A stretch of 64,000 bases of DNA, from the NCBI GenBank assembly GCA_963576785.1, contig OY756148.1, positions 1 through 64,000 on the forward strand, read 5' to 3'. The position numbers and the translations under genes are program-made. Origin of the DNA: Chlorophyllum brunneum. Its lineage: Eukaryota > Basidiomycota > Agaricomycetes > Agaricales > Agaricaceae. Within the stretch, counting starts at the first letter, position 1. The number at the start of each line of letters is the position of its first letter. Below the pieces are notes generated by a model, which worked only from the letters and a program-made list of their open reading frames with translations, was not told the DNA's origin and searched no databases. Of the stretch, positions 23,308-34,213 are shown piece by piece.

Positions 23308-24620
23308 AGTATTAGACACACACCGCTGAGGAACAACACCAAGTATTTTTCCTTCCCTCAGCAGCTCGGACAACAACCTTCATCGCATATCATTTTTCAT
23401 TACTCTCCTTCATAGACATTCATTCGACCCACACATCACCGTCGTATATCTTACTACTACACACGTAACCCACCTCCCGACGGATTTTTCTTGAAACACA
23501 CACACACACAACGGACTTCTTTCGCCGTCAATCCCCCCGTTTGATCCTATCAACTTCGGCATATCAATTTCAACGTTACTTTATTTTCGTTTTACCAAGC
23601 ACATTCAATACCCGAAACTTGTTTCTCTCGCTTTATTAGATTGGTGTACTCCCCCCCTCCTCCAATTGCTTTCACGTTCTTTTCGCGCGCCCGTATATCT
23701 GTACTTTGCATACCTATGGACTTTTGATAATCAATAATCTCGGCTATGTAATATTGGTTTATACATGACGTTGGGGTTCCTGATGTAGTTGAGGTCCCTG
23801 GTTACTACGACCAGCGCGAGGAGTTGAGGTGATGAAAATCTTCTTCGGTTTTGCTCCTTGTAGTTATCAATGGATTGACACACCGGCCGAGTTTAAGCAC
23901 TGCATATAAACCCCATAAGGCTTAGAGATCCCGACTAGAATACCTCGGCATCCCGTACATGCATAGCATCGGGCGGCGTACACGCTGGTCATATCTGGTC
24001 TGTACCATCAGATGAGGGGCTTGAATACCCAAGTAAAATATAGCGTATACCGACCAAATAGCGCTGCTCCTCATCATTATATACTACTTGCTTAACTAGT
24101 GTCCGCAAACCATAATAGCAGTGCAGAGTATCCTGCGTGGACTCTTCCTCCCGTGTTTACCATGCTGTTGTACACATTGCCACAATAATATTAACCCTCT
24201 CAATTTAGTGATACGTTGATTCTCTCAGAACTACCTCGACCGCGTGGCTGGGGAAACTACTACGTGATACAGGGTGGAAAGGATGGACATTAGGGGGTGA
24301 GGCCTATGCTATGCAGTCGGTGCTGAGCTGTACCAATTGAAAGTAAAATCGTAATGGTAAGCTGCGCTCCATATTAGCTAGTACTGTATATCAGTAATAC
24401 ACTCGTGTCTGATAGACTGGGAACATGATTTTGTTGGACGCTCTTGGAATTTTACGCACCCTCCTTGGATGATCAATGGCCGAATTCTGCGTCCCGTGCG
24501 GTGGTGGGTCACATGATCACACATCTTCAAGTGGTGATACACAGAGCGAGGTCAGATCCATATCAAAACTCATAAAGCTTTAAGCCCTCACTGAACCGGG
24601 GCCTACCACATCAAAACATC
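23308..24620. other. Intergenic region, nothing recognised
   Basis: 1.3 kb between the GPI-protein gene and the agmatinase-like gene. The first 400 bases are C/T-rich and include a short (ca)n run near 23494, probably 3' untranslated DNA. No other gene is visible. Confidence 0.5.
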
Positions 24621-26122
24621 ATGATCCAACTTATTCTCCTCCCTATTCTCCTCCAGATAACATTCACACTCTGTTATCCCCACTCCCAACCAACTCAATC
24701 AACAGGACAAACACCTCCTACCGATTCAGATCTAAACCAAGAACCATGGACGTCAAAATACGGATTCCAAACCGACCTAGAATACACAGGTCCACTTAGT
24801 TTAATGCATATGGAATACCAACGGTGTTTAAGCACCAGTCCCAAAGACATGGATAATCGATTTGATATTGGGGTAATTGGAATGCCATTTGACACAAAGA
24901 CCTCATATCGTCCTGGTGCGCGGTTTGGTCCTTTCGCAATTCGTTCGGGGTCGAGGAGACTTTCGGATTTTGTGTATGATTTTAATTATGGGACGAGTCC
25001 TCGTGCTTTGGGTGCTAAGATTCTCGACTGTGGTGATGTATGTATTTCAATTTGTGTTTTATGTTTCTATAGATTGAATATGTGGATATAGGTTCCAGTG
25101 TCTATATATGATACTGCGAAAGCTCTTGATCAGATGGAAGTTGCGTATAGGACCTCAAGCCATAACATATTCTATAGGTCATTCATTTCGACGCACACCT
25201 CGGTACGCAATTCACTTCTTGAATCCCAGGATAAAAGCAAACATATTTACAGATACCTGGAATCCACGTCTCTTTGGGAATACACCCGAGGAAGAGATCA
25301 CACATGGCACTTTCTTCGCTATAGCTGCTCGAGAAGGACTTATGACCAACACATCCATACATGCAGGAATTCGTACAAGGTTATTCGTACGCTACCTTCA
25401 CAGTCTCATTATCTTTGCACTCTGATAATAGCTTAAACAAAAGGGTCCGCAAGACTTGACATATGACAACGAGACTGTTGGTTTTAAACTCATCTCGACT
25501 GAAGATTTGGATGATTATGGGATGGTGAAGATATTGGAATATGTCAGGAAAAGAGTCGGACAGTCACCCGTTTACTTGAGGTATTTCTTTGCTCACACTG
25601 CTTAATCAATATGGTGTATTCATGATACAACAGCCTGGATGTAGATGTAATCGGTTTGTGGATTCGGATAATCTACTTTCGAAATACTAAATAGAATGAA
25701 AAGATCCAAGTATGGCTCCAGGAAGTACGTTCCGAGCGACTTATCTATAAAACATACCCTAAAGGTTTGCTATTGACAGCCGGTACACCCGAAGTCGGAG
25801 GATGGACAACTCGTGAAGTTAAACGACTAATTCGTGGTCTATCCGGTTTGAATATTGTGTAAGCCTAACCCAGTTTCAATCCAAACAAACACTCATTGAT
25901 TTGAGAAATATGATATCAGTGGCGCTGACGTCGTTGAAGTGTCTCCCTCGTATGATCATGGTACGTTTTGACTCCCTTTCAGAAAAAGTATAGAAGAAAA
26001 TGATGTTGACTGTAGCGGATATCACGGGAATTACAGCTGCGGATATCGTTTATGATATCTTGAACATGATGCAAATGGATACTCCCCCGTCGGTGAGAAG
26101 GGGTCCATTAAACTCTCAGTAA
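24621..26122 (+). pseudogene. Secreted agmatinase/arginase-family gene with internal deletion of the GGDH metal-site segment
   Basis: The N-terminus has a signal peptide (MIQLILLPILLQITFTLCYP). GMPFDTKTSYRPGARFGPFA and LDCGDVPVSIYDTAKALDQM follow normally. The strand should next encode GGDHT and the helix after it, about 40-60 residues. Instead only 28 bases separate the codons for MEVAY (ending about 25150) from VIHFDAHLDTW (from 25178), and the reading frame does not carry through. After that the gene is normal: ITHGTFF, GIR, SPVYLSLDVDVIDPSMAPG, TGTPEVGGWTTREVKR, GADVVEVSP and a last exon ending at 26122, each exon with good splice sites. Ureohydrolases bind two Mn ions through GGDH, DAHxD and DxDxxDP. 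Here GGDH is missing while the other two sites are intact. I call it a recent pseudogene. Confidence 0.75.
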
Positions 26123-26738
26123 TTCCCACGCCGAGGATGAGTGCCACAACACTGGCAGCCCAATCTCCTCGAGTAAACATTCACTGTGACTCTCGAAATA
26201 CATTGAATTTTACGTAGACTCCAAAATCGTGTTATCGTTAATGTAGCTGAACAAGGCGCACCATTTGCGCAATCAGATGTGGGACAGTCACGAGATTAGC
26301 CTCGTCCACCTCATTCGCGTCCGACTTGACAAGATCCCTTAGACAGCACCAATTATGTCCCACCCACCCATCACAACCCTTTCCCCTATTTATTTACTAC
26401 AAAATTAGTAATACATGATCTGACAAACCAGACGTTCTGGCCGACCTCCCCACGTCCCCTTCTCGGGCTGACACCCTGGTCAAAACTAGAGTCACCCCCT
26501 CTTCGGAATTCCAATCTGCCACTGATACTCCGTACGGTTTGCCTAGACCTTTGCCAGTCCCAGTTCAATATGGTATATATGCGACACCTTCTCTTAGGTG
26601 TCACCCTGACCAAAGAACCACTTTCTATAGCATCCTTGCCGTTTCTCTATCCCATCATTCTCCTGAATTCCGAAATCTTCGTTATAAAACAATATCAACT
26701 TGAGAATGTCGATGTCTTCTAACTCGTCGATTCCTTGA

Positions 26739-27091
26739 TTAAAAGGAGGAGTTTCCCCAATAGGAGATAAAGTCATCAAATGCAGTCCGTATACCAGTAT
26801 CAAGATTGGCACAGAGGCTCTGGGCCAGAACGAGTCCAGATCCTGGGACCTGTTGCATAAGAGTGAATAAGAAATGATAATAAACCGAGCCGCTCGACTT
26901 ACTGATTTTTTCAGAGGAATGTTATCCCTCCGACCTTCCCAATGATAATTATTTATGCGGATACCGGTATTGGCAATCTCAGTCTTCACTGACAAGAACG
27001 TTTCCTCGAGCTCTTCCACCTGTCGACTGAAGTCTTGTAACTGTTCCGACACCGATACATACTTTGCCGAAGCATCTAACAATGAGGGCAT
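26739..27091 (-). CDS. Hypothetical protein, copy A of a tandem family (99 aa, 2 exons)
   Basis: Exon 26903-27091 joins 26739-26849 across a 53-nt intron (gtaagt...caacag) to read MPSLLDASAKYVSVSEQLQ through VPGSGLVLAQSLCANLDTG. The first exon contains a probable coiled coil (VEELEETFLSVKTEIANTG). In the other copies the family continues in a different frame (GETPPFNQGIDELEDIDI is still visible here), so this copy carries a frameshift and ends early. The family is unknown to me. Two more decayed copies lie at 28014-28350 and 28844-29120. Confidence 0.4.
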
Positions 27092-27210
27092 TATATTGGA
27101 AACTGGGCTCACATAGACAGTTAACGTACGGGTGTTTTGAATGGCGATCGCGCGCAATTAGGCGTCCTCGACCAACTCGGCAGTGACCAGACCAGGGTCA
27201 CTATCATTCT

Positions 27211-27669
27211 CTATTTAAAGGGAAGGACATCGTTGCAAAATAGAGGAAATGTATCACAAAATCGCTCACCTCGGAAACACCTTAGGTGATTGACTGTGGT
27301 CAGAGCACGTCGAAAATCATCTGTGTCCAGAGGTTGACCTTGTTCAATGGGGTGAGATAAATCCATGCCATAAACTATCTGGGGCAGGTCAGGATTTTTC
27401 TCGAGTAGAGTTGGTATTTTGAATGGGTAGACGACTGCCATAGTTGTATGAAGTAGGAGGTGAGTTGTTTCACGATTATGATTATATATATTCCAACGAT
27501 GACTGGGATGGTTCTCCATAGTATCACGTGTAATCACCTCGCATTCCCCAGGGCCATACTTCCACAGGCCTTGACGAGGCCCATTGTAGTCCTTGGAGAA
27601 CCAAACATTGTTGCAGATACACGGAATCCACGTCTCTTTGGAAACTCTAACCTTTGCCAGTTCCGACAC
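27211..27669 (-). pseudogene. Hypothetical ORF partly made of antisense agmatinase sequence
   Basis: The 152-codon frame contains PSHRWNIYNHNRETTHLLLH and IPTLLEKNPDLPQIVYGMD. Its first residues are the antisense of an agmatinase fragment at 27615-27800, so the start is not original. A related but more decayed stretch occurs at about 28440-28620. It therefore looks like the remnant of a second tandem family paired with the 99-aa family. Confidence 0.3.
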
Positions 27670-27800
27670 AAATATTTTACCAGTTCCGAGAATCAGCGGT
27701 GCTGACGACTGTATCGGATATCACGGAATTGCACCTGCGGATACTGTTTATGATAACTTTGGCATATATCATGGATACTCCTCCGTCGGTGAGAAAAGTG
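27615..27800 (+). pseudogene. Second, heavily deleted agmatinase-gene fragment
   Basis: Bases from about 27615 match the agmatinase exon that starts at 25253 (aatccacgtctctttgg). The copy then skips to sequence matching 25910-25930 (tcagcggtgctgacg) and to the last exon from about 26015 (cggatatcacgg... ending ccgtcggtgagaa). The order and strand are those of the gene at 24621-26122, with the middle exons missing. It is a decayed partial duplicate. Confidence 0.75.
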
Positions 27801-28013
27801 CTGTGTAAACCAAGTTTTTTGTAACGTTTGATGTAGAATCTCACATCATGTTATCATTGAGCGTAGCTCAACATGGCTAAGCTACTGCACCGACAGGAGT
27901 GCGAAATACCTTCGCACAGGCTGTTTGCGTTGTAACAATTCACCATCCACTCGGATGCTAAAACCGTCATTGTAATATAATACCAACTTGAAATGTCGAT
28001 GTGTTGTAAAGCG

Positions 28014-28350
28014 TCAACCTCTATCCCCTGTGGAACGAGGGGCGGAACGGCACCAACAGTAATCGCCAGCCCCCATCTGCGCAGAGAGTGCCACGACTAG
28101 ATTAAGTGCAGACCCCGGAACCTGTGCCATAAAAGATGAATGGAAGGTAAGAATGAAATGCATTGTTTGACTCATAGGTTTTCTTAGCAGAAAATGGCGC
28201 AGCGAAGGACCATGCTGATTTTGCACGGATCGAGTTGTTTATTGGATGGCTGGTTCAATCCGCCTTCTGGGGCGTACTCTGTGACGGCGACTAACAATGA
28301 GGGAATTAAATTTGAAACCAATTACATAGGCAGGTAGCGCACCAGAGTTT
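28014..28350 (-). pseudogene. Copy B of the tandem unknown family
   Basis: The intron acceptor and the following VPGSALNLVV match the second exon of copy A (VPGSGLVLAQ). In another frame GIEVDALQHIDISSW corresponds to GIDELEDIDI of copy A. The 5' part around 28290-28330 (caatgaggg, then caattacataggcag) matches DNA at 27081-27125 upstream of and inside copy A. The frame is broken. Confidence 0.5.
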
Positions 28351-28843
28351 CCAATGGCGGCTGAACGTAATCCCCCACCATGTACCACTTCGGCAGTGAC
28401 CACGTCAGGGCGGATACAGAGCTCTATTTACATACGAGAGCATCACTGATATGCAACGTAAAGTAAATATACCAAATCGCTCACCTCAGTAACTCCGTAG
28501 GGTGTTAACCACATTCGCAGCACGGCTCATGCCATCCACGTTCAGCGCCAGATTATCTGGGGGAGGCCTTGGTGTTTTTCAGGCAGGGATTGGATGCCAA
28601 AGGTAGTATACAGGTGGCATGGTTTTAGGACGAGGTTGTTGGACTAGGAAGAGAGTTGTTGCGTAAATACATACACTCCTTATAGGATATATGTGATCCC
28701 CTCTTTCTCTTCTTACCGGACTACACTTTCCAGCAGGGCTTGACGAAGACCACTTGGTGACTGGCTTCTCACGACACTCATTGGTTAGTTTCTACGATAT
28801 CTGCCTGACAGCCACATAGACTCTTGAGGATGCCAATATGTTC

Positions 28844-29120
28844 TTAAATGTCAATCTTCTCAACGGAGGGAGGAGTTTCCCCAACGGGAGATACGGGATT
28901 GGCGTTCGCGAAGTCGTCAAGTTCAGCCCATACACTAGCATCGAGATTTGCAGAGGCCCTGAGCCAGAGCGAGACCAGATCCCGGAACCTGGTACATAAA
29001 ATTGAATAGAAATCGATGATGGACTGGGTTGCTCGACTCACTGATTTTCTTATAGGATACCAAGCCTGCGAGGTGGTAAACTGGCTTAGATTGCGGATAA
29101 GACTGTTGACAGCCCCGATC
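28844..29120 (-). pseudogene. Copy C of the tandem unknown family
   Basis: Contains the same intron (acceptor gtaccag) followed by VPGSGLALAQGLC, the counterpart of VPGSGLVLAQSLC in copy A, then a one-base shift. NPVSPVGETPPS...KIDI matches GETPP...DIDI of copy A. No intact frame remains. Confidence 0.5.
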
Positions 29121-29250
29121 TTGGCTGATGCAAACTGTCCAGTGAGTGCTGCTGTACCTTTAACGCCGTCGGCTTAAATAAGCATGTGGATCCTTCCGAA
29201 CTGGTCCAGCTGATATTTCGACATTGAACATCGGACGACCACCTTTCAAA

Positions 29251-29670
29251 ATGGAGTTCATAATTTACTACCTTCACCCAGAAGAATCAGATTATTACAT
29301 AGGAAACTGCGAGAACCTCGCCAAGACGTCCATGCTCGATTTCCTCCGTCAGGCTGGCTTGCCACTTCCATGTGATACAGGCCAAAAAGTCCTTGTTCTG
29401 AAGGTACGTACGCTGCTTGATGGATTTCATACTTTTTTTTTTAATAAAGAAACAAAGCCTAGTGGTTTATCTTTCCTTCCATGTTCTACGATGCGTGATC
29501 ATGCCCATGATTGGCTCCGAAATAATGTTGCGAATAAAGATTATCAATTGGATTGGGGATTGACTGTCCATGATTGTTTTCCCCATGCTTCGTCGGAAGG
29601 AGTGGCAGAAGTGGATATCCTCGTGGTACATCCGCAAAGTATGCTTCTCATCCTTGATGATGCCTTATGA
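29251..29670 (+). CDS. Orphan hypothetical protein (139 aa), member of an inverted gene pair
   Basis: The frame starts MEFIIYYLHPEESDYYIGNC and continues ENLAKTSMLDFLRQAGLP. It is open to 29670 without an obvious intron, although a possible intron (gtacgt...ataaag) lies near 29405-29451. No signal peptide or membrane segment is visible. A diverged copy is encoded on the opposite strand at 30721-31035, with the same start and the shared block SDYY(I/L)GNCENLA(K/R)(T/S)SM(L/F)DFL. Conservation of the first 35 codons between copies suggests a real coding sequence. Function is unknown. Confidence 0.45.
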   Translation: MEFIIYYLHPEESDYYIGNCENLAKTSMLDFLRQAGLPLPCDTGQKVLVLKVRTLLDGFHTFFFNKETKPSGLSFLPCSTMRDHAHDWLRNNVANKDYQLDWGLTVHDCFPHASSEGVAEVDILVVHPQSMLLILDDAL

Positions 29671-30720
29671 TCGACCGATCTGCCTCCTAGTCGTGAAGAC
29701 GCTTGGCTCTTTCATCCCCCCAAGCCTTGTTCCGGTGCCGTGCCCCGTCATTCCCTTTACCTGATAACTGACTGATCTTTATTGTGGAAGGGGAGCACAT
29801 CCACACGCGCCATGACGTGTGCATTCCGAGCGGACGCTGTCTGGTGGGTGAAAGTACTACCGTTGTAGCCTCGTCACCGACGCTTGTGCTATAGAAACGC
29901 ATGTGGCACCGGAAAAGCTTGATTTATTACTTTGTATCCCGTAATAAGTACATTTATGGTCTTGAATTTGAACGTGTAGGATCTCGGATCCTCAGACCAA
30001 AGTTATGCCTCGTCATTGCCCCCTATTGCCGCCCACCCAACAACCGTACCAACATCGGCCCCCGCAGGATGCAATTCACTATATTCAATAAGCTCAGCGT
30101 AGCAGCTTAATATTTGGTACGATACATCCCATTACACGGCTCTTCAACCCTCTAACCCTCCAGTCCAAGGGGTCGTGGGAAGGATTTTGATCACGTGCGT
30201 GTGAGATAAAAGGCAGACGCGAAATTTTTTTGTTCCTTCGATTCTTCCAGTTTCAAACACGCCAATGACGATAAACACTGGTGCAACGAGATGAGCTACG
30301 CGTCCCAGGCATGTTCATGTCTGGTTGACTTGCGGAGCGCTGATCTCGCCCGTTCGGCACCACCATACCTTGTTACCTTCAAAAGGGACGGGCTTTACTT
30401 ATCTGATGGCGTCCACTTTTTCCTTGTGTACATGCTCGGTTGGCTGTCCTAGTCATGAATACTATTGCACGAAATACATATACGTTGAAATTTTATTCTG
30501 GATCACTGGCCACTTGCTTATTAGCTCAACTCGACAATTTCTCGTTTCGCAGTATTACGATGGTCTTGGATGGCTGAAGAACACTCATCAGCGTCAACAA
30601 TCCAGGAAGAAAAACTGACCTAGCCAAACCAGAGCCCAAGGCAATCTCAGGCATGATCTCCATCCCCTCTGGTCCAACGGATCCCTTCCCACCAAGAGAA
30701 CCCAGTAATATACATCGTTA
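29671..30720. other. Intergenic region between the inverted orphan genes
   Basis: Only short frames without recognisable content. It is the spacer of an inverted gene pair, so both flanking genes end in it. Confidence 0.4.
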
Positions 30721-31035
30721 TTATTTTATCTGCCGTTGGAACTTGGCGCGTTGATTGAAGAACAATTTGGGGTCATGATATTGGTTGATGTACCGCCATG
30801 GGATCGCTGAGCGACTGCGAGAGGACCCTTGGTTCTGGGGCCCTTCATAAACATCACCTTCTATCATACGGTGGGGAAGGCCTCTTCGTAAAATTCGATA
30901 GCTTGGATGAGCCGCCCCTGTCACATGGAAGTGGCTGCTGAGAAAATCGAACATGGACGACCTAGCGAGGTTCTCGCAGTTTCCCAAGTAATAATCTGAT
31001 TTTTCCGAGTGGGGGCAGTAAATCATGAACTCCAT
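30721..31035 (-). CDS. Second copy of the orphan protein, diverged 3' half
   Basis: Reads MEFMIYCPHSEKSDYYLGNC, matching the 29251 gene, with nucleotide similarity up to about 30920. After the SHFHVTG point the reading frame no longer follows its sister, so one of the two has a frameshift or different splicing. The remaining residues (ending AKFQRQIK) are unlike the sister. Confidence 0.35.
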   Translation of the reverse strand: MEFMIYCPHSEKSDYYLGNCENLARSSMFDFLSSHFHVTGAAHPSYRILRRGLPHRMIEGDVYEGPQNQGSSRSRSAIPWRYINQYHDPKLFFNQRAKFQRQIK

Positions 31036-31164
31036 TTTACGGATTATCTTTGTGACCACCCTTCCATCAATAGAGAATATGCTATAACTCACGAAGAGAT
31101 TATTAGCGATGATGTTTTAAGTTAGTCCAGGACGTCCGCTGTAGGACCTTATTCCAGATCTGTG

Positions 31165-31574
31165 ATGACCACCTTTTCTAAGCCCGCCCAACTTCATTCG
31201 GACACCATTCGTCCAATCAGGTTTCCTTGGGACTTGGTTAGCCGTTATAATATCATTTGGAAGAGATCCATCTGGTCTATAGCAATTACCGCTATCTGTC
31301 AGATTCCTCATGGAGAGTTCCCCCATTTACCAGATATATGTCTGGATGATTCTGAACTCCAAGATTTTTTTGAGAGAATCGAGTTTAGTGGGCCTCTCCT
31401 ATGTGATTACCATTATTCAGGTTTCTTGTGTTATTTCTTCAGATGGCTTTGGTTGCGAGGTAAGCTCCATGTTTGGTTTGTCGTCCTGATATTAATACTT
31501 TGATAGGCACATTTGGTCCTTTGTTCGAACTGGTTTCTTTGTGGAGAGGGTTATTTAGATTTGAGCAGAAGTAA
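31165..31574 (+). CDS. Hypothetical protein, 2 exons (about 120 aa)
   Basis: Exon 31165-31459 joins exon 31507-31574 across a 47-nt intron (gtaagc...tgatag). The product starts MTTFSKPAQLHSDTIRPIRF and ends LWRGLFRFEQK. It contains an aromatic-rich segment (CDYHYSGFLCYFFRWLWL). An acidic stretch (ICLDDSELQDFFERIE) lies before it. No family recognised. An overlapping downstream frame to 31812 may be an alternative 3' part. Confidence 0.35.
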
Positions 31575-31864
31575 TGATCCCAAATCAGTTACGAGATTGT
31601 ACTGCATGTACCAAGATGCACAGATGGAGAGAAGATTTGATACTCCAATATGTTATACTTGGGAGGCGCAGGCCTTCATTACAGGTAGTTACACCTTTAT
31701 CCTTCTAGAGGATCACCTCTACACTAGGAACACTTCACCAACCAAGGAATTGGTATTGTTTTTGGAGAAACTTTGTGATGCCAATCCGAATTTGGATGTC
31801 ATTTTAGACTAAACCAAAGAAATCTCAGCAGGGAATATTTTATTATGTACTATATTATTGATAA

Positions 31865-32045
31865 TCACTACTGTTATTCATCACTCACTTGAAAATCATG
31901 CTGTCATAGCAGTAGCTTTCCCCTGGGTGCAATTGCCTTGATCCATATGAGGATATCTGAACAGAGCCAAAGAAAGACTCAAAAATGCCTAACTGAAAAC
32001 TTACATCTACTAAACTAGAACTCCAAACATATGCTGAGCTGTCCA
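31865..32045. repeat. Array segment S, copy 1
   Basis: Contains cactcacttgaaaatcatg and, further on, aactccaaacatatgctgagctg. It corresponds to 42940-43080 and, less completely, to 49615-49740. In the other copies it lies upstream of a nuclease-like gene. Here homology stops at about 32045, where retrotransposon sequence begins. Confidence 0.7.
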
Positions 32046-32198
32046 GCTTTGTCAGTGCTGCACTCAGTGTGTGAGATCAAGTAGTGAAGGTTGGGCTGGA
32101 GGGTGTGTTAGCATACTGGACCACAGAGTGATGAGCCACTTACTCAGGGATTCACCAACTGTGGCCGAGAACATAGCACCAGCCCAACCTTCAATAGT

Positions 32199-33362
32199 TC
32201 ATCTAGCTGCAATGTTGCCTGTGTGCTGGTTCACTATGAGTTTGAAACTACAGATGTAGGCCTCGTAGGCCAGTGATTTCCATCTGCCAACTAGTTGGAC
32301 AATTTTGGGGTTGACCTTCTTTGCAAGAAAATAGGAAGCACCCCTGATCCAGAATGAGTGACCAAACATTGTGCCAAAACCCACTTCTATGGCAATGCCA
32401 TTGATTCTCCTCATAGCTGTCTCCCTGGCCATAGGTCTAATGCATCTAAATTTGTCCCTCCAGGAGAATAGTGGATCATTTCTTCCTGCTAAGACTACTG
32501 TGGCCAAGTTGGATAGTGCATCTAGGGTACAGAGGTCCCTCTCCTGCAATGCAATAAAGACCTGCTGAATCTCTCTGGGCCTGGCCATTTTAACACATGG
32601 AAGGTCCAGCCTCACATAAGGTACTCTGTCATGGTTCTTCTCGAGTAAAACATCCTGGTACTTTAGATGTTTTGATCTGTTGAAATTGTGGGAGGTGGGA
32701 ACTGATACCTTGCCAAATTGCATAATGCCCCAGAAGATACAAGGTGCCATGGCCCAGATGCAAGCATCAAATGGGTCTGATAAGGATAGGCTGTTCTTGA
32801 GGGTACATAGTAGGGTGATAGTGACCGGAGGACAAAAGGGATGTTTTTGGATGGGCATGGCATGCTCAAGATCCCAGAGAGACCAGCCCACTCGAGTTAT
32901 GTCAGATGGAGATAGTAGCTCAGGCCATCCCTGTACTATGTACTATGCTTGCACCACTGAAAGATACTTGCATACTGTGCTAACAGCTACTAGCTCAAAG
33001 TGGTGCCTGGACCGTAGTTCAGGGTTGATGGCATCTGGATCCGAGGCTACCCAAAGTACAAAGGAATTAAGGACATAGAAAGGAGCTAGGAGTTGGCTTT
33101 TTTTGGCCACCAAGAAGATGTTGCAGAATAGGTGAAACTTGCAGAGCCCAGCACCATAGGCAGTTATATCCCTCAACAAAGTTCGAGATGCGACATCAGC
33201 CAGTATCTGGAGAACTGGGTCATCAATGGTTGATAGTGGTAGGGTATTAATACCTCTCCATTGGAATAGCCGATCACCAGCTTGGCAGTCTGAGTACAAT
33301 GGGAATGGCTTGAGGGCTAGTGTTGTTGAGTGTATCAGTTTTGAGTGAACTCTAGTTGCCAT
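32199..33362 (-). pseudogene. Tyrosine recombinase of the DIRS-like element
   Basis: The N-terminal core-binding part (33362-32943) includes LRDITAYGAGLCKFHLFCN. The catalytic part (32891-32199) includes FGHSFWIRGASYFLAKKV and QLVGRWKSLAYEAYICSF. The conserved H-x-x-R box is GHSFWIRGAS, with the Arg one residue late, and the tyrosine is in AYEAYICS. The Arg of the first box is plausible in WRDKFRCIRPM. The two parts are separated by a frame break near 32900-32940. Confidence 0.7.
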
Positions 33363-34213
33363 TGGCCCTGATCTGATGGCTAGAAAGCATACTATAATGG
33401 TAGGAGAAGGGTGGAGAGATGGTCCAGGAGTACCATGGTACTATTTGGAAGGTGCAATGACACCTGTGAGAAACCCTGGAGGAAACCTAGTATATTTCCT
33501 CAAGAAAGGGCATTAGGTATGTTTTTGCAACTGGCAATGTGTGTAGTCCTGAGGTATATTCCTTGTAGTGTTAGGACCAAAGAGATGCTCTGAAGGACCT
33601 GATTGGTGGTGTAACTCCGGGATCATGCTTTGTTGATGGCTGATACAACACCTATGTTGTCTGATCTCACCAGAAAGGGGCCCAGGTGGGCCAGGCCCAA
33701 ATTTATTACCATGAGAAATCCTAGCTCAATAGTAGCTGCTTCGGCCCAGCCAATGTTGTAGTATTGTTTTGGGCCCACTTTGACCCCTGGCACCCACTTT
33801 CATATCTCCCAGTGTAAACCAATCACAATACCAATGCCAAATGAGATACTGGTATCTCCCTACTAGCCAATATCGCATGGGTCTGGTGACTGCAAGGGCA
33901 ATGTCTGAGAAAACAGTGGCAATAGTGCCTGAATCCTCAAGAGAGAGCTGCAGATGCTATGCGGAGGGTGTAGATATGCACGTGGAGAGGTGAACCTTTC
34001 TGTGAAAGCAGCAATCAGAGGTAAAAATGGGTGTATCAGTGGGTAGATGGCATATGTATGAACTAATTTTCCATGAAGGGAAGCCACCTCCTTGCAGGTG
34101 AAGCGAGCACCTTCTCTAAGCCATGTTGCTATAAGGTCCTTGAGTTTTAGTCATTTTTCCAGTGGGAAGCTGACATGTTTGTTACTTATATACTAGTCAA
34201 AGCCTATGTAATG

